From Alginatibacterium sediminis (GTDB lineage Bacteria > Pseudomonadota > Gammaproteobacteria > Enterobacterales > Celerinatantimonadaceae), in NCBI RefSeq assembly GCF_003610775.1, contig NZ_RAQO01000006.1, forward strand, positions 62,001 to 126,000: a stretch of DNA of 64,000 nucleotides, given 5' to 3'. Positions 36,030 to 45,610 of the stretch are shown one piece after another; position 1 is the stretch's first letter, and the number at the start of each line of letters is the position of its first letter. The notes below the pieces were generated by a model. It was not told the DNA's origin. It saw only the letters and a program-made list of their open reading frames with translations, and made no database searches. Made by a program: the position numbers and the translations under genes.

Positions 36030-37742
36030 TTGCAGGGACTGCCTACTTTGTTTCGAATCCTTATCTTTGCCCTTGCGCTTTTGACTCCAACATTCGCCAA
36101 CGCAATTGAATATGTGGTCAATATTGATGACAAAGCTATTCGCAATAACGTAGAGCAGTATTTACAAGCTCAAACTTTCAGTGAAAATACCCGCCAACGG
36201 CGGATCCGTCGAGAATCCCGTGAACAAACAACTAACGCTTTGCGCGCTATGGGGTATTACAAAAGTACCATTAAGTTTGAAGAAGATGACAAACAACGTT
36301 TGGTGGTGAATGTTGACTTAGGAGAGCCACTGCTTATTGGTGAATCCAACGTCATTGTCAAAGGAGCAGGAGCACAAGCACCAGAGGTGTTATCAATTCT
36401 ACAAAATAATCAGCTGGAGCCAAACCAGCTATTTTCACACCAAGCGTATGACAAGCTTAAGTCTGAACTCAGCCGTTTATCAGTACGCTATGGTTATTTT
36501 GATGCGGGCTTTGAGGTCAGTGAGGTTAAAGTTAGTTTGGCACGCAATACGGCTGATATAAACTTGGTGTATTTAACTGGCGAGCGTTACACCTTTGGCA
36601 ACATTGAAGTTCAAACTGAAGACGTTAATCCAGCTATGATCCTCGATTTAGCAGAGTTTAAGACCGGTGACGCTTTCGATTCAGTTAAGCTAGGTGAGTT
36701 TAGCCAACAAATTAGCGAAACTGACTATTTTAAATCGATTAGTGTGCGTCCGTTAATGGAATCTCGAGAGCAGCAAAAGGTTGATATTGAAGTTGGCCTG
36801 GTACGTAAAGAAAAAAATAGCTACGAATTGGGTGCTGGTGTGTCAACCGATGTTGGTGTTCGAGCTAGCGCGAAGTGGACCCGTCCAATCGTCAATTCAA
36901 ATGGTCACAGTATAACCAGTGAGCTTGAACTGTCCTTACCCAAGCAGCAAGTTTATGCTTCATATCGAATTCCCCATGAAAACCCAATTGATGATTTCAC
37001 CGATTTACAAATTGGTTATGTGCGCGAAGATAAAAACGACACCAAAAGTACAAAATATGTTGCATCAGGCACGCGCAATTGGCGTTGGGACGGTGACTGG
37101 TACCCCTCGCTATTTTTGCGCTTTCAACGAGAAGATTATATTCAAGGTTCGACCTCTGACAGTAAAGATCTCATCATTCCGGGGGGAAACATATCAAGAC
37201 TGCGTTCCAGAGGCGGCTTAGACCCAAACTGGGGTGACAACATTCAAGCCAGTGCTGAGTTTTCTAATAGTCTTTGGGCTTCCGATGTCGATTTCGTGCG
37301 TCTTACCACCGTAAATAAGATACTTAGATCTACGAATAAACATCGTTTTGTCGGACGACTTGAGCTGGGTGGTATTTTTGGTGATCCCATTGAAGATATT
37401 CCGGCATCGATGCGATTTTTTGCTGGAGGTGATCAAAGCATACGTGGGTATGGGCATAAGACAATTTCACCACTAGATGAATCAGGTCAGTTGTTAGGAG
37501 CCAGTTATTTAGCGACTTCGACAATTGAATATAATTATCAATTTTTGGATAAATGGCGTGCAGCTATATTTGTTGATGCTGGGACTGCAACCAATGACTT
37601 CACCGACCCTATCAGTATTGGTACCGGTGTTGGTGTGCGCTGGATTACACCTGTGGGGCCGCTGCGCTTGGATTTTGCCTATGGGCATCAGAATCCTGAT
37701 TCGCCATGGCAAATTCACTTCTCAATAGGGCCCGACTTATGA
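36030..37742 (+). CDS. tamA: TamA outer-membrane assembly protein
   Basis: The 570-residue protein has a signal peptide (LFRILIFALALLTPTFANA, cut before IEYVV), POTRA-like repeats up to about residue 260, and a C-terminal Omp85-type barrel. The barrel has the lid-loop motif RFFAGGDQSIRGYGH near 465 and ends in RLDFAYGH and IHFSIGPDL. TamA works with TamB in outer-membrane protein or phospholipid transport. The start appears to be TTG at 36030 because it gives a correct signal peptide; the nearby ATG at 36018 is out of frame. It overlaps tamB by ATGA. Confidence 0.9.
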   Translation: MQGLPTLFRILIFALALLTPTFANAIEYVVNIDDKAIRNNVEQYLQAQTFSENTRQRRIRRESREQTTNALRAMGYYKSTIKFEEDDKQRLVVNVDLGEPLLIGESNVIVKGAGAQAPEVLSILQNNQLEPNQLFSHQAYDKLKSELSRLSVRYGYFDAGFEVSEVKVSLARNTADINLVYLTGERYTFGNIEVQTEDVNPAMILDLAEFKTGDAFDSVKLGEFSQQISETDYFKSISVRPLMESREQQKVDIEVGLVRKEKNSYELGAGVSTDVGVRASAKWTRPIVNSNGHSITSELELSLPKQQVYASYRIPHENPIDDFTDLQIGYVREDKNDTKSTKYVASGTRNWRWDGDWYPSLFLRFQREDYIQGSTSDSKDLIIPGGNISRLRSRGGLDPNWGDNIQASAEFSNSLWASDVDFVRLTTVNKILRSTNKHRFVGRLELGGIFGDPIEDIPASMRFFAGGDQSIRGYGHKTISPLDESGQLLGASYLATSTIEYNYQFLDKWRAAIFVDAGTATNDFTDPISIGTGVGVRWITPVGPLRLDFAYGHQNPDSPWQIHFSIGPDL

Positions 37743-40700
37743 TCAAAAAGGTGTTATTAAGAAGTTTAAAGTGGTTGATTCGCCTTATCGTATTTGGCGT
37801 TTTGGTCAGTTTACTCATCGTGACCATGATTGTTGGTACCGAACGGGGTTTGCGTTTTGTTGCCGATTTGGTGAGTGACAATGTCTCTGGACTAGTTATT
37901 GAGAATGTACGCGGTCAGTTATGGCAAGGCGTATCAATAGAAAAGCTTCAATGGATTCAAGATGGTTTAGAGCTAGATTTAGAAAATACCTATGCCCAGA
38001 TTGACTGGGCGGGTATAGATCGCAAATTATTGCACGTTGAAAGCTTGAGAAGCGACAACGTTATTGTCAGTGTCGACACCATTAAATTAGCTGAGAGTTC
38101 AAGCAAGCAACCGCAAAGTGATGTCGCAACTGATTCTAACGAATTATGGACCCCTCCTTGGCCACTACTTATTAGTGAATTTAAGCTCGAAGCTTTTGTT
38201 TTAAGCGTTGATGGCATTGGCGTAGAACTCGATGCTTTAGATTTTGCTGGGCAATGGAAAGCAGATAAAATCGATGTAGATAAGTTGATCGTCCAGAGAT
38301 GGAAAGTCGATCTGGGACAAGATGAAGTTGCAATCGATGAACAGGCATCCGTTAATGGGAGTGAAGTAGCCCAAATAAACGGCGTGGCTACCCAAACTAA
38401 GGATGTGCAACAGCCAGAGCTTATTGAAACTGAAGATGTCGATTTTCGGGAAACGCAAATTGTCTTACCAACAATTACTACTCCATATGCGTTAAACATT
38501 TTGGAGCTTAGATTAACAAATGGCGAAATTATTGCTGGTAATGAGCGATTCGAGTTGGAACAGATTCATCTACAAGGTCAGTGGTTTGAAAGTCAACTTA
38601 GCTTAGCCGACTTAAGTATTGAGGCTGCTTATAAGCAAGACGCTGTTTCACTTGAATTGAATGGAGAACAAAGCCTTAGTGGCAATTACCTCACTAACTT
38701 AAAGCTAGCGACAAAGCTAAATTATCAAGGAATAAAACAATCGCTTGACCTAAGTCTAAATGGACCGCAAGACCAAACTCAATTGGCTTTGGATTCCGCG
38801 GGGCTTGCGCAAATTTCGCTAAATGGAGTGCTAGATTGGAGCGATCTTAAGCTTAAACATAATATGTCGCTAGATCTGTCCAAAGTCGAACTTAGTCAAC
38901 TTAAGCAATGGTTTTTGATGCCAGAGAGCCTTAGTGAGCTTAAACCGAAGACTGTTTCACTTAATAGTGAGGGTGATTTATATGAATTGGACTTTGAGCT
39001 AAAAGCGGTTGCTTCGTGGCTTGAAGAGATATTACTCGAAGTCGAAGGCAAGACCAGTCTTGAGGCCATTTCACAATTTAAACTTAAGCTTGAAAGTGTC
39101 GACAATAGCCTTCAAACACCACGAGAAACAGCGCAACGCCTCGAGCTTTCGGGAAATGTGGCGTGGAAGGATGCAATAGCTTTAGCCGTTCAGGGTAATT
39201 TCGATCATATCGACTTAAAACCATGGTTGGCTCCATTCGCCTCATTACCTGATGAGCCCCTACCAATTCTTGATGGAGCGCTTGATGTCTCCTTAATAGG
39301 CGACAATTGGAAAGCCAATAACATAGAAGTAAACGGCGATTGGTTAGCGCTACCCATTAAGTTAAAAACAACTGGTGAAGGAACACTTGCTGGTATTATT
39401 AATAGCTTGGACCTGAAGCTGCAACTTGCAGACAATCACATTGTCGCCAAAGGGGCTTTAAGCCCGCAAAAAATGGACTTAAAGGGGAGTATTGATGCTA
39501 AACAATTAGAGCAATTACCTTGGGTCGATAAAGGTCAAGTGAGTGGAGATTTTGCGGTAAGTGGTAACTACCAACAGCCTGATATTGAATGGGATCTTAG
39601 TGCTCTAGGGTTAAGCGCTTACCAGGTAACTATTGACAAATTTACCAGTCAAGCGTCACTAAAACTAGACCAAGCTTTTAGTGGAAGCATCAACACCAAT
39701 ATAAACAATATAAAGGTCGCCGGAGAACAAATAAAAAGTGCTGAGCTGGCCTATCAAAGTAAAGCTAAGCAACAGAGCTTAAGTCTTGACCTTAAACAAA
39801 GTAAACGCAGCGTTAGCGCTAAACTGAACGGCAGTGGGGATGCTAGCAATTGGAAGGGGCAATTGGAAAGCGCAAGTTTGGACGCAGAACTTGGTCTTTG
39901 GCAGCTCGAACAAGCCATGGCATTACAGTTAGAAAATGGGGTGCCAAATATAGGGGCACACTGCTGGGTTCAAAAGCGCAGTAAATTATGCCTTGATCAA
40001 AGCTTGAGCATTGCAGAATCTTTAGATGTTAAAGCTTCGCTTCGTAACTTTGACTTTGAAATACTACAAGCGTTGATAGACCAAGACCTTGAGTTTGACG
40101 CCACCGCTGATGCAACTGTTGTTGCAACGATTGCCGGCTCAAAGGTTACAAGTGCTGAGTTAAAATTTCTAATGCCAAAAGGGCAGGTGAGTCTAAGTAA
40201 CGAATTTGATGAAAAACAAACCTTCACCTATGATCAGCTTGACCTTGTAGCAAAGGTGAAAAACGATCAACTTAGGGCCGATTTAGAGTTTGAAACCGCA
40301 GAAGTTGGCGAGCTAAAAGCGTGGATAGAAACACCGATAGTAGCCAAAACCAAAACCTTACGTGGCGAGTTGGAAATACTTCCTATCCAGCTACAAAAGT
40401 TCGCACCATTAGCCCCAGAACTTAGCAGACTAGAAGGCTTGCTAGAGGCTAAAATTGCTATTGCTGGTAGCTTGCTTAAACCTAAGCTCAATGGACTTGT
40501 AGAACTCAAAGATACTTTTGTCGCTGGTGACCAACTTCCTTTAGATATCGACAATTTGTCCACACAAATCAAATTTAGTGAACAAAAGGCCAATATTGAA
40601 GGCGGTTTTACCTCGTCTAATCAACCAGCAAAATGGTTAGGTGAAATTGATTGGAGCACAGGTAAACCTTTAGGGTCGGTGACTTTTGACGCGGATAAGC

Positions 40701-41617
40701 TAGAGCTACTCATTCCGCCGATGGTAAGTCTAGTCGTTAGCCCAGATATTTCTGTAGGCTTTGGAGAACGCGTGCTCGATATACGCGGCGAAGTTTTAGT
40801 GAATAGCGGCAAAATCCAAGTTAAGAACGTACCACAATCTGCACTGCAGTCATCTAGTGATGTCATTGTTATCGAAGAAGAAATTGAAGGTCAATCAACC
40901 AGCCAACTCACGGCACTGGATATTACTGTAAATTTAGGTGATGACCTTTCATTGCTGGCTTTAGGCCTCGATACGCAACTCACAGGTAGTATTAATGTTA
41001 CACAGCCACCAGGAAAAGCCATGGTGGCTAGTGGTCAGATAGACCTAGAAGATGGAACCTTTGCAGCATATGGACAAAGCTTAGTCATTGAAAAGGGCCA
41101 ATTGACCTTTTCGGGACCTTTGGAAGAGCCCTACCTTGACGTGCGAGCTATTCGTAATCCGAACATGATTGAAGACAATGTCACGGCTGGTATTAAAGTG
41201 TTAGGCTCAGCTAGCGATGCAAAAACGGAACTGTTTTCTGAACCATCAATGTCTCAAAATGAGATGCTTTCTTATTTACTACGAGGGCGGGGTTTAGATT
41301 CTGGCTCAGATGATAACGCTTTTGCATCTATGTTAATTACTGCAGGACTCAATCAAGGTTCTGGTGTTGTCGGTAAAGTCGGTGATACTCTAGGCCTACA
41401 GGACATGTCTGTAGGCGCAGCCGGGGCGGGTAATGACACCCAGGTGGAAGTTAGTGCTTATGTACTGCCGGGTGTACAAGTTAAGTACGGGATGGGAGTA
41501 TTTGAACCCATCAATGAACTTACAATTCGCTATGAAGTCATGCCGCGTCTGTTTATTGAGGCCTTCTCAGGCCTAGATTCGGCTTTGGATGTTTATTATG
41601 AATTTACAACTGATTAA
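37739..41617 (+). CDS. tamB: TamB inner-membrane-anchored assembly protein
   Basis: The ATG at 37739 overlaps the tamA stop and puts a membrane anchor (LIRLIVFGVLVSLLIVTMIVG) near residue 15-35; an in-frame ATG 33 bases upstream lies inside tamA. The 1292-residue protein is mostly beta-rich AsmA/TamB repeats. It ends in the DUF490/TamB domain (GQIDLEDGTFAAYGQSLVIE, LTFSGPLEEPYLDVRAIR, EMLSYLLRGRGLD). It is periplasm-spanning and acts with TamA. The length is typical of the family. Confidence 0.92.
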   Translation: MIKKVLLRSLKWLIRLIVFGVLVSLLIVTMIVGTERGLRFVADLVSDNVSGLVIENVRGQLWQGVSIEKLQWIQDGLELDLENTYAQIDWAGIDRKLLHVESLRSDNVIVSVDTIKLAESSSKQPQSDVATDSNELWTPPWPLLISEFKLEAFVLSVDGIGVELDALDFAGQWKADKIDVDKLIVQRWKVDLGQDEVAIDEQASVNGSEVAQINGVATQTKDVQQPELIETEDVDFRETQIVLPTITTPYALNILELRLTNGEIIAGNERFELEQIHLQGQWFESQLSLADLSIEAAYKQDAVSLELNGEQSLSGNYLTNLKLATKLNYQGIKQSLDLSLNGPQDQTQLALDSAGLAQISLNGVLDWSDLKLKHNMSLDLSKVELSQLKQWFLMPESLSELKPKTVSLNSEGDLYELDFELKAVASWLEEILLEVEGKTSLEAISQFKLKLESVDNSLQTPRETAQRLELSGNVAWKDAIALAVQGNFDHIDLKPWLAPFASLPDEPLPILDGALDVSLIGDNWKANNIEVNGDWLALPIKLKTTGEGTLAGIINSLDLKLQLADNHIVAKGALSPQKMDLKGSIDAKQLEQLPWVDKGQVSGDFAVSGNYQQPDIEWDLSALGLSAYQVTIDKFTSQASLKLDQAFSGSINTNINNIKVAGEQIKSAELAYQSKAKQQSLSLDLKQSKRSVSAKLNGSGDASNWKGQLESASLDAELGLWQLEQAMALQLENGVPNIGAHCWVQKRSKLCLDQSLSIAESLDVKASLRNFDFEILQALIDQDLEFDATADATVVATIAGSKVTSAELKFLMPKGQVSLSNEFDEKQTFTYDQLDLVAKVKNDQLRADLEFETAEVGELKAWIETPIVAKTKTLRGELEILPIQLQKFAPLAPELSRLEGLLEAKIAIAGSLLKPKLNGLVELKDTFVAGDQLPLDIDNLSTQIKFSEQKANIEGGFTSSNQPAKWLGEIDWSTGKPLGSVTFDADKLELLIPPMVSLVVSPDISVGFGERVLDIRGEVLVNSGKIQVKNVPQSALQSSSDVIVIEEEIEGQSTSQLTALDITVNLGDDLSLLALGLDTQLTGSINVTQPPGKAMVASGQIDLEDGTFAAYGQSLVIEKGQLTFSGPLEEPYLDVRAIRNPNMIEDNVTAGIKVLGSASDAKTELFSEPSMSQNEMLSYLLRGRGLDSGSDDNAFASMLITAGLNQGSGVVGKVGDTLGLQDMSVGAAGAGNDTQVEVSAYVLPGVQVKYGMGVFEPINELTIRYEVMPRLFIEAFSGLDSALDVYYEFTTD

Positions 41618-41665
41618 AACTCATACGCTATGGGTGTTGTTGATCTGCTATGCAGGTGAACAAAC

Positions 41666-42592
41666 ATGAGTAACGCAATCAAACTAGGGCTTAGATTTGA
41701 TATAGACAGCGTTAGCAGTGCCAGCTACGGCCTTCCGATCTTAACGCGTCTATTATCCAAATATCAGGTTCGAGCTAGTTTGTTTTTTTGCACCGGACCC
41801 GATAATTCCGGTCGAAAGATATGGCAGCAACTGCGGCCAAGTAACCTTATTAAGCGTATTAAAAGCTCTGATACACCACCGATTAATTATACCGCAGATA
41901 AATTACGTTGCGGTTTGATTGGCGATGGCCCACTGATAGGTGAAGCCCTAAACAACGCTTTTCACGATATTACTGAATCTAATCATGAAATAGGTGTTTT
42001 AGCCTGGGATCAGCACCTATGGCTTAATCGAATTGGTTCGATGAGTGGCGTTGAAATTGAACAACAATTGCAAAAAGCGCACCTAAGTCTAAGTAAAGTT
42101 TTAGGTCGGGATTTAGAGTGCTCAGCAGCCGTGGGTGCCCGTTCTAGCGATCAGGCTTTGTGTGCCAAAGAGCAATTTAGTTTTCGTTATAATAGTGATT
42201 GCTATGGCGAGTCGATTTTTGTTCCTGCCCTAGGCATGGCGCCCCAAATTCCGGTGACGTTACCAAGTCCAAAAATGGCGCTTTCATGTGAAGGTATTGC
42301 AATCGAGCAATACGCCAATCATTTGTCTAAGCGCATTAAACCTCAGCAACTAAATGTATTGGCCTTGCGAGTCGAAGATCTTTGCTGCCGTGAACAATGC
42401 GATAAAGCCTCGGAGTTAGCTAAGCAATTGGAGCTAGTATTGAGTAATACTAGTTATGACTGTGTTCCATTAGGGCAACTTCTAGACAAAGATTATCAGC
42501 AGTGGCCTATTGAAAAAATTAGAAACCTGACGCCTCCAGGGCATGAAGATTGGATTAGTTACCAGGCTTCGTGTGTCAGCGAGTGCCTTTAA
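41666..42592 (+). CDS. ArnD-like polysaccharide deacetylase homologue lacking metal ligands
   Basis: The 308-residue protein aligns along its length with ArnD, the deformylase of lipid A aminoarabinose synthesis. It has GLRFDIDSVSS, ASLFFCTGPDNSGRKIWQQLRPS, CSAAVGARSSDQAL, FRYNSDCYGES and PQIPVTLP. Where ArnD reads GLHAWDHHAW it reads GVLAWDQHLW, so both His of the HxxxH zinc pair are lost. The later HAEVEG motif is replaced by ALRVED. It may therefore be catalytically dead or have a new role. No other arn genes are nearby. It follows tamB by 48 bases. Confidence 0.7.
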   Translation: MSNAIKLGLRFDIDSVSSASYGLPILTRLLSKYQVRASLFFCTGPDNSGRKIWQQLRPSNLIKRIKSSDTPPINYTADKLRCGLIGDGPLIGEALNNAFHDITESNHEIGVLAWDQHLWLNRIGSMSGVEIEQQLQKAHLSLSKVLGRDLECSAAVGARSSDQALCAKEQFSFRYNSDCYGESIFVPALGMAPQIPVTLPSPKMALSCEGIAIEQYANHLSKRIKPQQLNVLALRVEDLCCREQCDKASELAKQLELVLSNTSYDCVPLGQLLDKDYQQWPIEKIRNLTPPGHEDWISYQASCVSECL

Positions 42593-42691
42593 ACCGCTTT
42601 GTAAGCTTTATTAATCGTAATCCAGAAAATATAGCAAGCGAGTTAAGCCGCTCGCCATATTCTGTCTATACTCATAAGTATTATTTACCTA

Positions 42692-43540
42692 TTAATACAA
42701 CAAGCTAAAAAAGCTGCGGCGATAGTTACTGGCAATCGGATCACCTTGAAGCGTGTTTAGTATGTCCAGAAAACTCGCTTTAAGGGCTCCATCGGCTGCA
42801 TTAACATTGCTTTTAAGCTGTTCTAATAACAAATTCAATGCTTCTTGGTTACGACCGGCTTGAGCATATTGGACAGCGAGCTTTTGCAAAACATCTAGAT
42901 CGTCCGGATTTGCTTGAAGCGCCGATTCTAGTTCTCGTATTTCAGGTGAGTCAGATGCTTCGATGAGTAGTTGTAATTGGCTGACTAAAGCTTGAAAGTC
43001 TGATTGCTGATCTTCAAGTGGCACGCGCTCAAGCTGGCTTTGTGCATCACTAGCTTGCTTGGTCTCAATGAGTGCTTTAATTAACGCAAAACGAGCTTGG
43101 CTTTGTTTCGGGTCCTCTTCTAGAATTTCTCGGCACAATGTTATAGCTAGCATATATTGTTCTTGTTGCATGGCTGTTTGTACGTCGGCTAATTTGAGCA
43201 CAGAAGGATCCGGTAAGGCACGTTCTAACATCGCTTGGACTTCTTGGGGACTAGGAAGTTCTGCAAAACCATCGGTTGGACGACCTTCGCGCAAAATGAT
43301 CATAGCGGGTGCTTGAGTAACCCCAAGTTGGCCTGCTAACTGTGCTAGTTCCGCCATATTAACTTTCGCGTATACTAAGTGTTCAGGATAACGCTGAACA
43401 ATAGTTTCGATCTGTTGTTGTAACTGTTCACAGGCAGCGCTACCAACTTGATAAAATTGAGCAATAATTGGCTTTTCAAATGACTGCTCGATGAGGACTT
43501 GTTGAGCATTTTCGAAAGTTATTTCAATAGCATGCGACAT
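42692..43540 (-). CDS. cnoX: CnoX (YbbN) thioredoxin-fold co-chaperone
   Basis: This 282-residue protein has an N-terminal thioredoxin domain with an SxxC motif (SAACEQL) instead of CxxC. The E. coli chaperedoxin has the same substitution. TPR-like helices follow from about residue 115 (MLAITLCREILEEDPKQSQARFALIKAL, LQANPDDLDVLQKLAVQYAQAGRNQEAL). CnoX protects proteins from overoxidation and passes them to chaperonins. The gene converges with the ArnD-like gene. Confidence 0.87.
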   Translation of the reverse strand: MSHAIEITFENAQQVLIEQSFEKPIIAQFYQVGSAACEQLQQQIETIVQRYPEHLVYAKVNMAELAQLAGQLGVTQAPAMIILREGRPTDGFAELPSPQEVQAMLERALPDPSVLKLADVQTAMQQEQYMLAITLCREILEEDPKQSQARFALIKALIETKQASDAQSQLERVPLEDQQSDFQALVSQLQLLIEASDSPEIRELESALQANPDDLDVLQKLAVQYAQAGRNQEALNLLLEQLKSNVNAADGALKASFLDILNTLQGDPIASNYRRSFFSLLY

Positions 43541-43704
43541 GGTAGTAGTTTTTCCTTGAAGGTGTTTTAATGCGCGGCTAGCTGGCTATAATAGCCGAAG
43601 CTGCGCACGGTGAAACAATCATAAGGTTGATCATACCAGTGCAAAATAGTTTAGTAACCCGATAATACGATCTCTTGTTAGATATGACATGAAAAGGAAG
43701 TACC

Positions 43705-44496
43705 ATGGACGCGTTAACGCTTGCAGATTTAACCATTTTGTTGGTTGAACCATCTCGGACACAAAGAAATATTATTAGGGCGCGGATGCATGAGGCTGGC
43801 GTGGATAATTTCCTTATGGCAGAGAATGCACAGCAAGCGTTTGAAGCTGCCGAGACCAGTAGCCCAGATCTTGTCGTTAGTGCCATGTACTTTGAAGATG
43901 GCACTGCAACAGAATTGGTACAACGTATGCGAGCGAGCACAATGATCAGTGACACGCCGTTCATGCTTATTTCTAGCGAAGCCTGCCACCACACCTTGGA
44001 TGCGATTAAACAGGCTGGGGTTATTGCGATCCTACCCAAGCCTTTTGTTTACACTGATTTACTCAATGCCTTACATGCAACGGTTAACTACATCGATCCG
44101 GACAACATCGAGACCGATCTTTCTACATTATCTCTGAGCACCTTGATCGTTGATGATAGCGCTACAGCCCGCCGTCATATTTCGCGAGTCATTGAAAACT
44201 TAGGAATCAAAGATATTAGCTTCGCTGAAAATGGCCAAGAGGCTTTAGACATTCTAGAACGTCAGAGTTTTGATCTCATTGTGACCGACTATAATATGCC
44301 AGTCATGGATGGAGCAGCTTTTATTGAAGCCTTACGACTAAAAGAACAGTGGAAAGATATTCCTGTGCTAATGGTGACCTCGGAGCGAGATGGCGCCAAA
44401 CTTGACGGCGTGCGACAAAGTGGCGTTTCGGCTTTGGTCGATAAGCCATTCGACATGGAAGCTGTTCGTTCTATTTTAGGGCATGTGTTCGATTGA
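43705..44496 (+). CDS. Response regulator with two receiver domains, the first degenerate
   Basis: The 263-residue protein is two CheY-like domains with no output domain. The first (about 8-125) lacks the phospho-acceptor Asp. It reads LVVSAMYFEDG where VVxD is usual, and the acidic pair is EP instead of DD, although KPF is kept. The second (about 145-263) has LIVDDSATAR, VTDYNMPVMDG, MVTSE and VDKPFD and looks functional. It may act by dimerisation or as a phosphate sink. No histidine kinase gene is adjacent. Confidence 0.85.
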   Translation: MDALTLADLTILLVEPSRTQRNIIRARMHEAGVDNFLMAENAQQAFEAAETSSPDLVVSAMYFEDGTATELVQRMRASTMISDTPFMLISSEACHHTLDAIKQAGVIAILPKPFVYTDLLNALHATVNYIDPDNIETDLSTLSLSTLIVDDSATARRHISRVIENLGIKDISFAENGQEALDILERQSFDLIVTDYNMPVMDGAAFIEALRLKEQWKDIPVLMVTSERDGAKLDGVRQSGVSALVDKPFDMEAVRSILGHVFD

Positions 44497-44506
44497 TTTT
44501 TAGGTT

Positions 44507-44537
44507 TATCAATAGTCTGCTTGGCAGACTATTGATA
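44507..44537. terminator. Long perfect hairpin between convergent genes
   Basis: TATCAATAGTCTGC is followed by TTG and its exact complement, a 14-bp stem (15 with the adjacent base pair). It lies between the stops of the two-receiver gene and the FAH-family gene. Neither side has a strong T-run, so termination activity is uncertain. Confidence 0.5.
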
Positions 44538-44564
44538 ATACGGCGGTTTAAACTATCTGGCGGT

Positions 44565-45248
44565 TTAAGTAACGCTAACTTCCAAGTTGGAAAGACCACC
44601 GATGCTTGCCACGAGTTGATCGCCAGCCACCACTGGACCAACCCCTGCAGGCGTGCCAGTCATAATAAGGTCTCCGCTGTCGAGCTGAGTATATTGTGAT
44701 AGATAAGCAATTATTTCGTTAACATTCCACAACATTTGATTGATATTGCCTTGCTGACGTAGCTCCCCATTCACCGTTAGTTTAATTTCACTGTTGTCGA
44801 GTACTGGACAATCGTCAATTGTTTGCAGCAACCCTATCGGTGCAGAGCCTTCAAACGACTTACCTATCTCCCATGGACGGCCTAAGGATTTCATTTGTGT
44901 TTGTAGATCGCGCCTCGTCATATCCAGGCCTAATGCAAAGCCAAAAATATGCTGGTGGGCGTCTTCAACTCTGATATTACGACCACCGCTTTTTAAGGCC
45001 ACCACAAGTTCAACTTCGTGTTGCACGTTATTACTTTTGACTGGCATAACAAATTGACCCGTTTGGTCAAGGTTATCCGGACTTTTCTGAAAGTAAAACG
45101 GAGGCTCTCTGTCAGGGTCATGCCCCATTTCAAGAGCGTGTTCTGCGTAGTTCCTACCAATGCAATAGACTCTGCGTAGCGCAAAGCGCTGGGTACAGTT
45201 GTATATTTTTAAGCTAGGCGTTGGTACATGGTTAACATATTCACTCAT
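44565..45248 (-). CDS. Fumarylacetoacetate hydrolase family protein
   Basis: The 227-residue protein has the FAH C-terminal fold: YCIGRNYAEHALEMG, FYFQKSPDNL, HEVELVVALK with the metal-binding Glu pair, FGFALGLDMTRRDLQ with the Asp, and DLIMTGTPAGVGPV. It probably hydrolyses or decarboxylates a beta-keto or acylpyruvate acid, as YcgM-like enzymes do. The substrate is not determined by the sequence. It lies 8 bases after an HlyU-like gene on the same strand. Confidence 0.85.
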   Translation of the reverse strand: MSEYVNHVPTPSLKIYNCTQRFALRRVYCIGRNYAEHALEMGHDPDREPPFYFQKSPDNLDQTGQFVMPVKSNNVQHEVELVVALKSGGRNIRVEDAHQHIFGFALGLDMTRRDLQTQMKSLGRPWEIGKSFEGSAPIGLLQTIDDCPVLDNSEIKLTVNGELRQQGNINQMLWNVNEIIAYLSQYTQLDSGDLIMTGTPAGVGPVVAGDQLVASIGGLSNLEVSVT

Positions 45249-45256
45249 ACACGTGC

Positions 45257-45541
45257 CTAGTTAAATACATCGTCGCCCATTTGGTCGATAAACACTTTGC
45301 TTTTCATTAACATAAGCTCTGCTGCCTGATCGGCACTGCCACAAGTATCGGAGCGGATAAATTGATGAACTTGTTGGGAATCTCCTTCGCCTTTGCTTAT
45401 AGTACCGGCAATACGATATTGCCCATTTGCAGCAATAGGGGCCGGGGTGATGGTAAACTGTTTATGGCTTTCGCTTGGATAAGCCTTGGCACTAGCGCCC
45501 GAACCTGAAAATAACGATTTTAAGGATGATAGAATGCCCAT
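45257..45541 (-). CDS. HlyU-family protein
   Basis: The chosen ATG at 45541 has AGGAG 6 bases upstream; an in-frame start 84 bases earlier overlaps the divergent rmuC start region. The 94-residue protein begins MGILSSLKSLFSG and carries the pattern FTITPAPIAANGQYRIAGTI with FIRSDTCGSADQAAELMLMKSKVFIDQMG. That pattern is characteristic of the short HlyU family named after a Vibrio regulator. It lacks an obvious DNA-binding helix-turn-helix, so a regulatory role cannot be confirmed. Confidence 0.75.
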   Translation of the reverse strand: MGILSSLKSLFSGSGASAKAYPSESHKQFTITPAPIAANGQYRIAGTISKGEGDSQQVHQFIRSDTCGSADQAAELMLMKSKVFIDQMGDDVFN

Positions 45542-45610
45542 AGTGACTCCTAAAGCAGTTGAATTGAATCGATTGAGCTTGATAATAGCCGCAGCATAGA
45601 GGGGCCTGCA

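Noticed and set aside
36018-36060. ATG at 36018 as the tamA start
   Set aside because: It is out of frame with TamA. The TTG at 36030 gives a proper signal peptide.
37990-38499. 169-residue serine-rich open frame antisense to tamB
   Set aside because: The composition is the mirror of the repeats of TamB. It has no family motif and no ribosome site.
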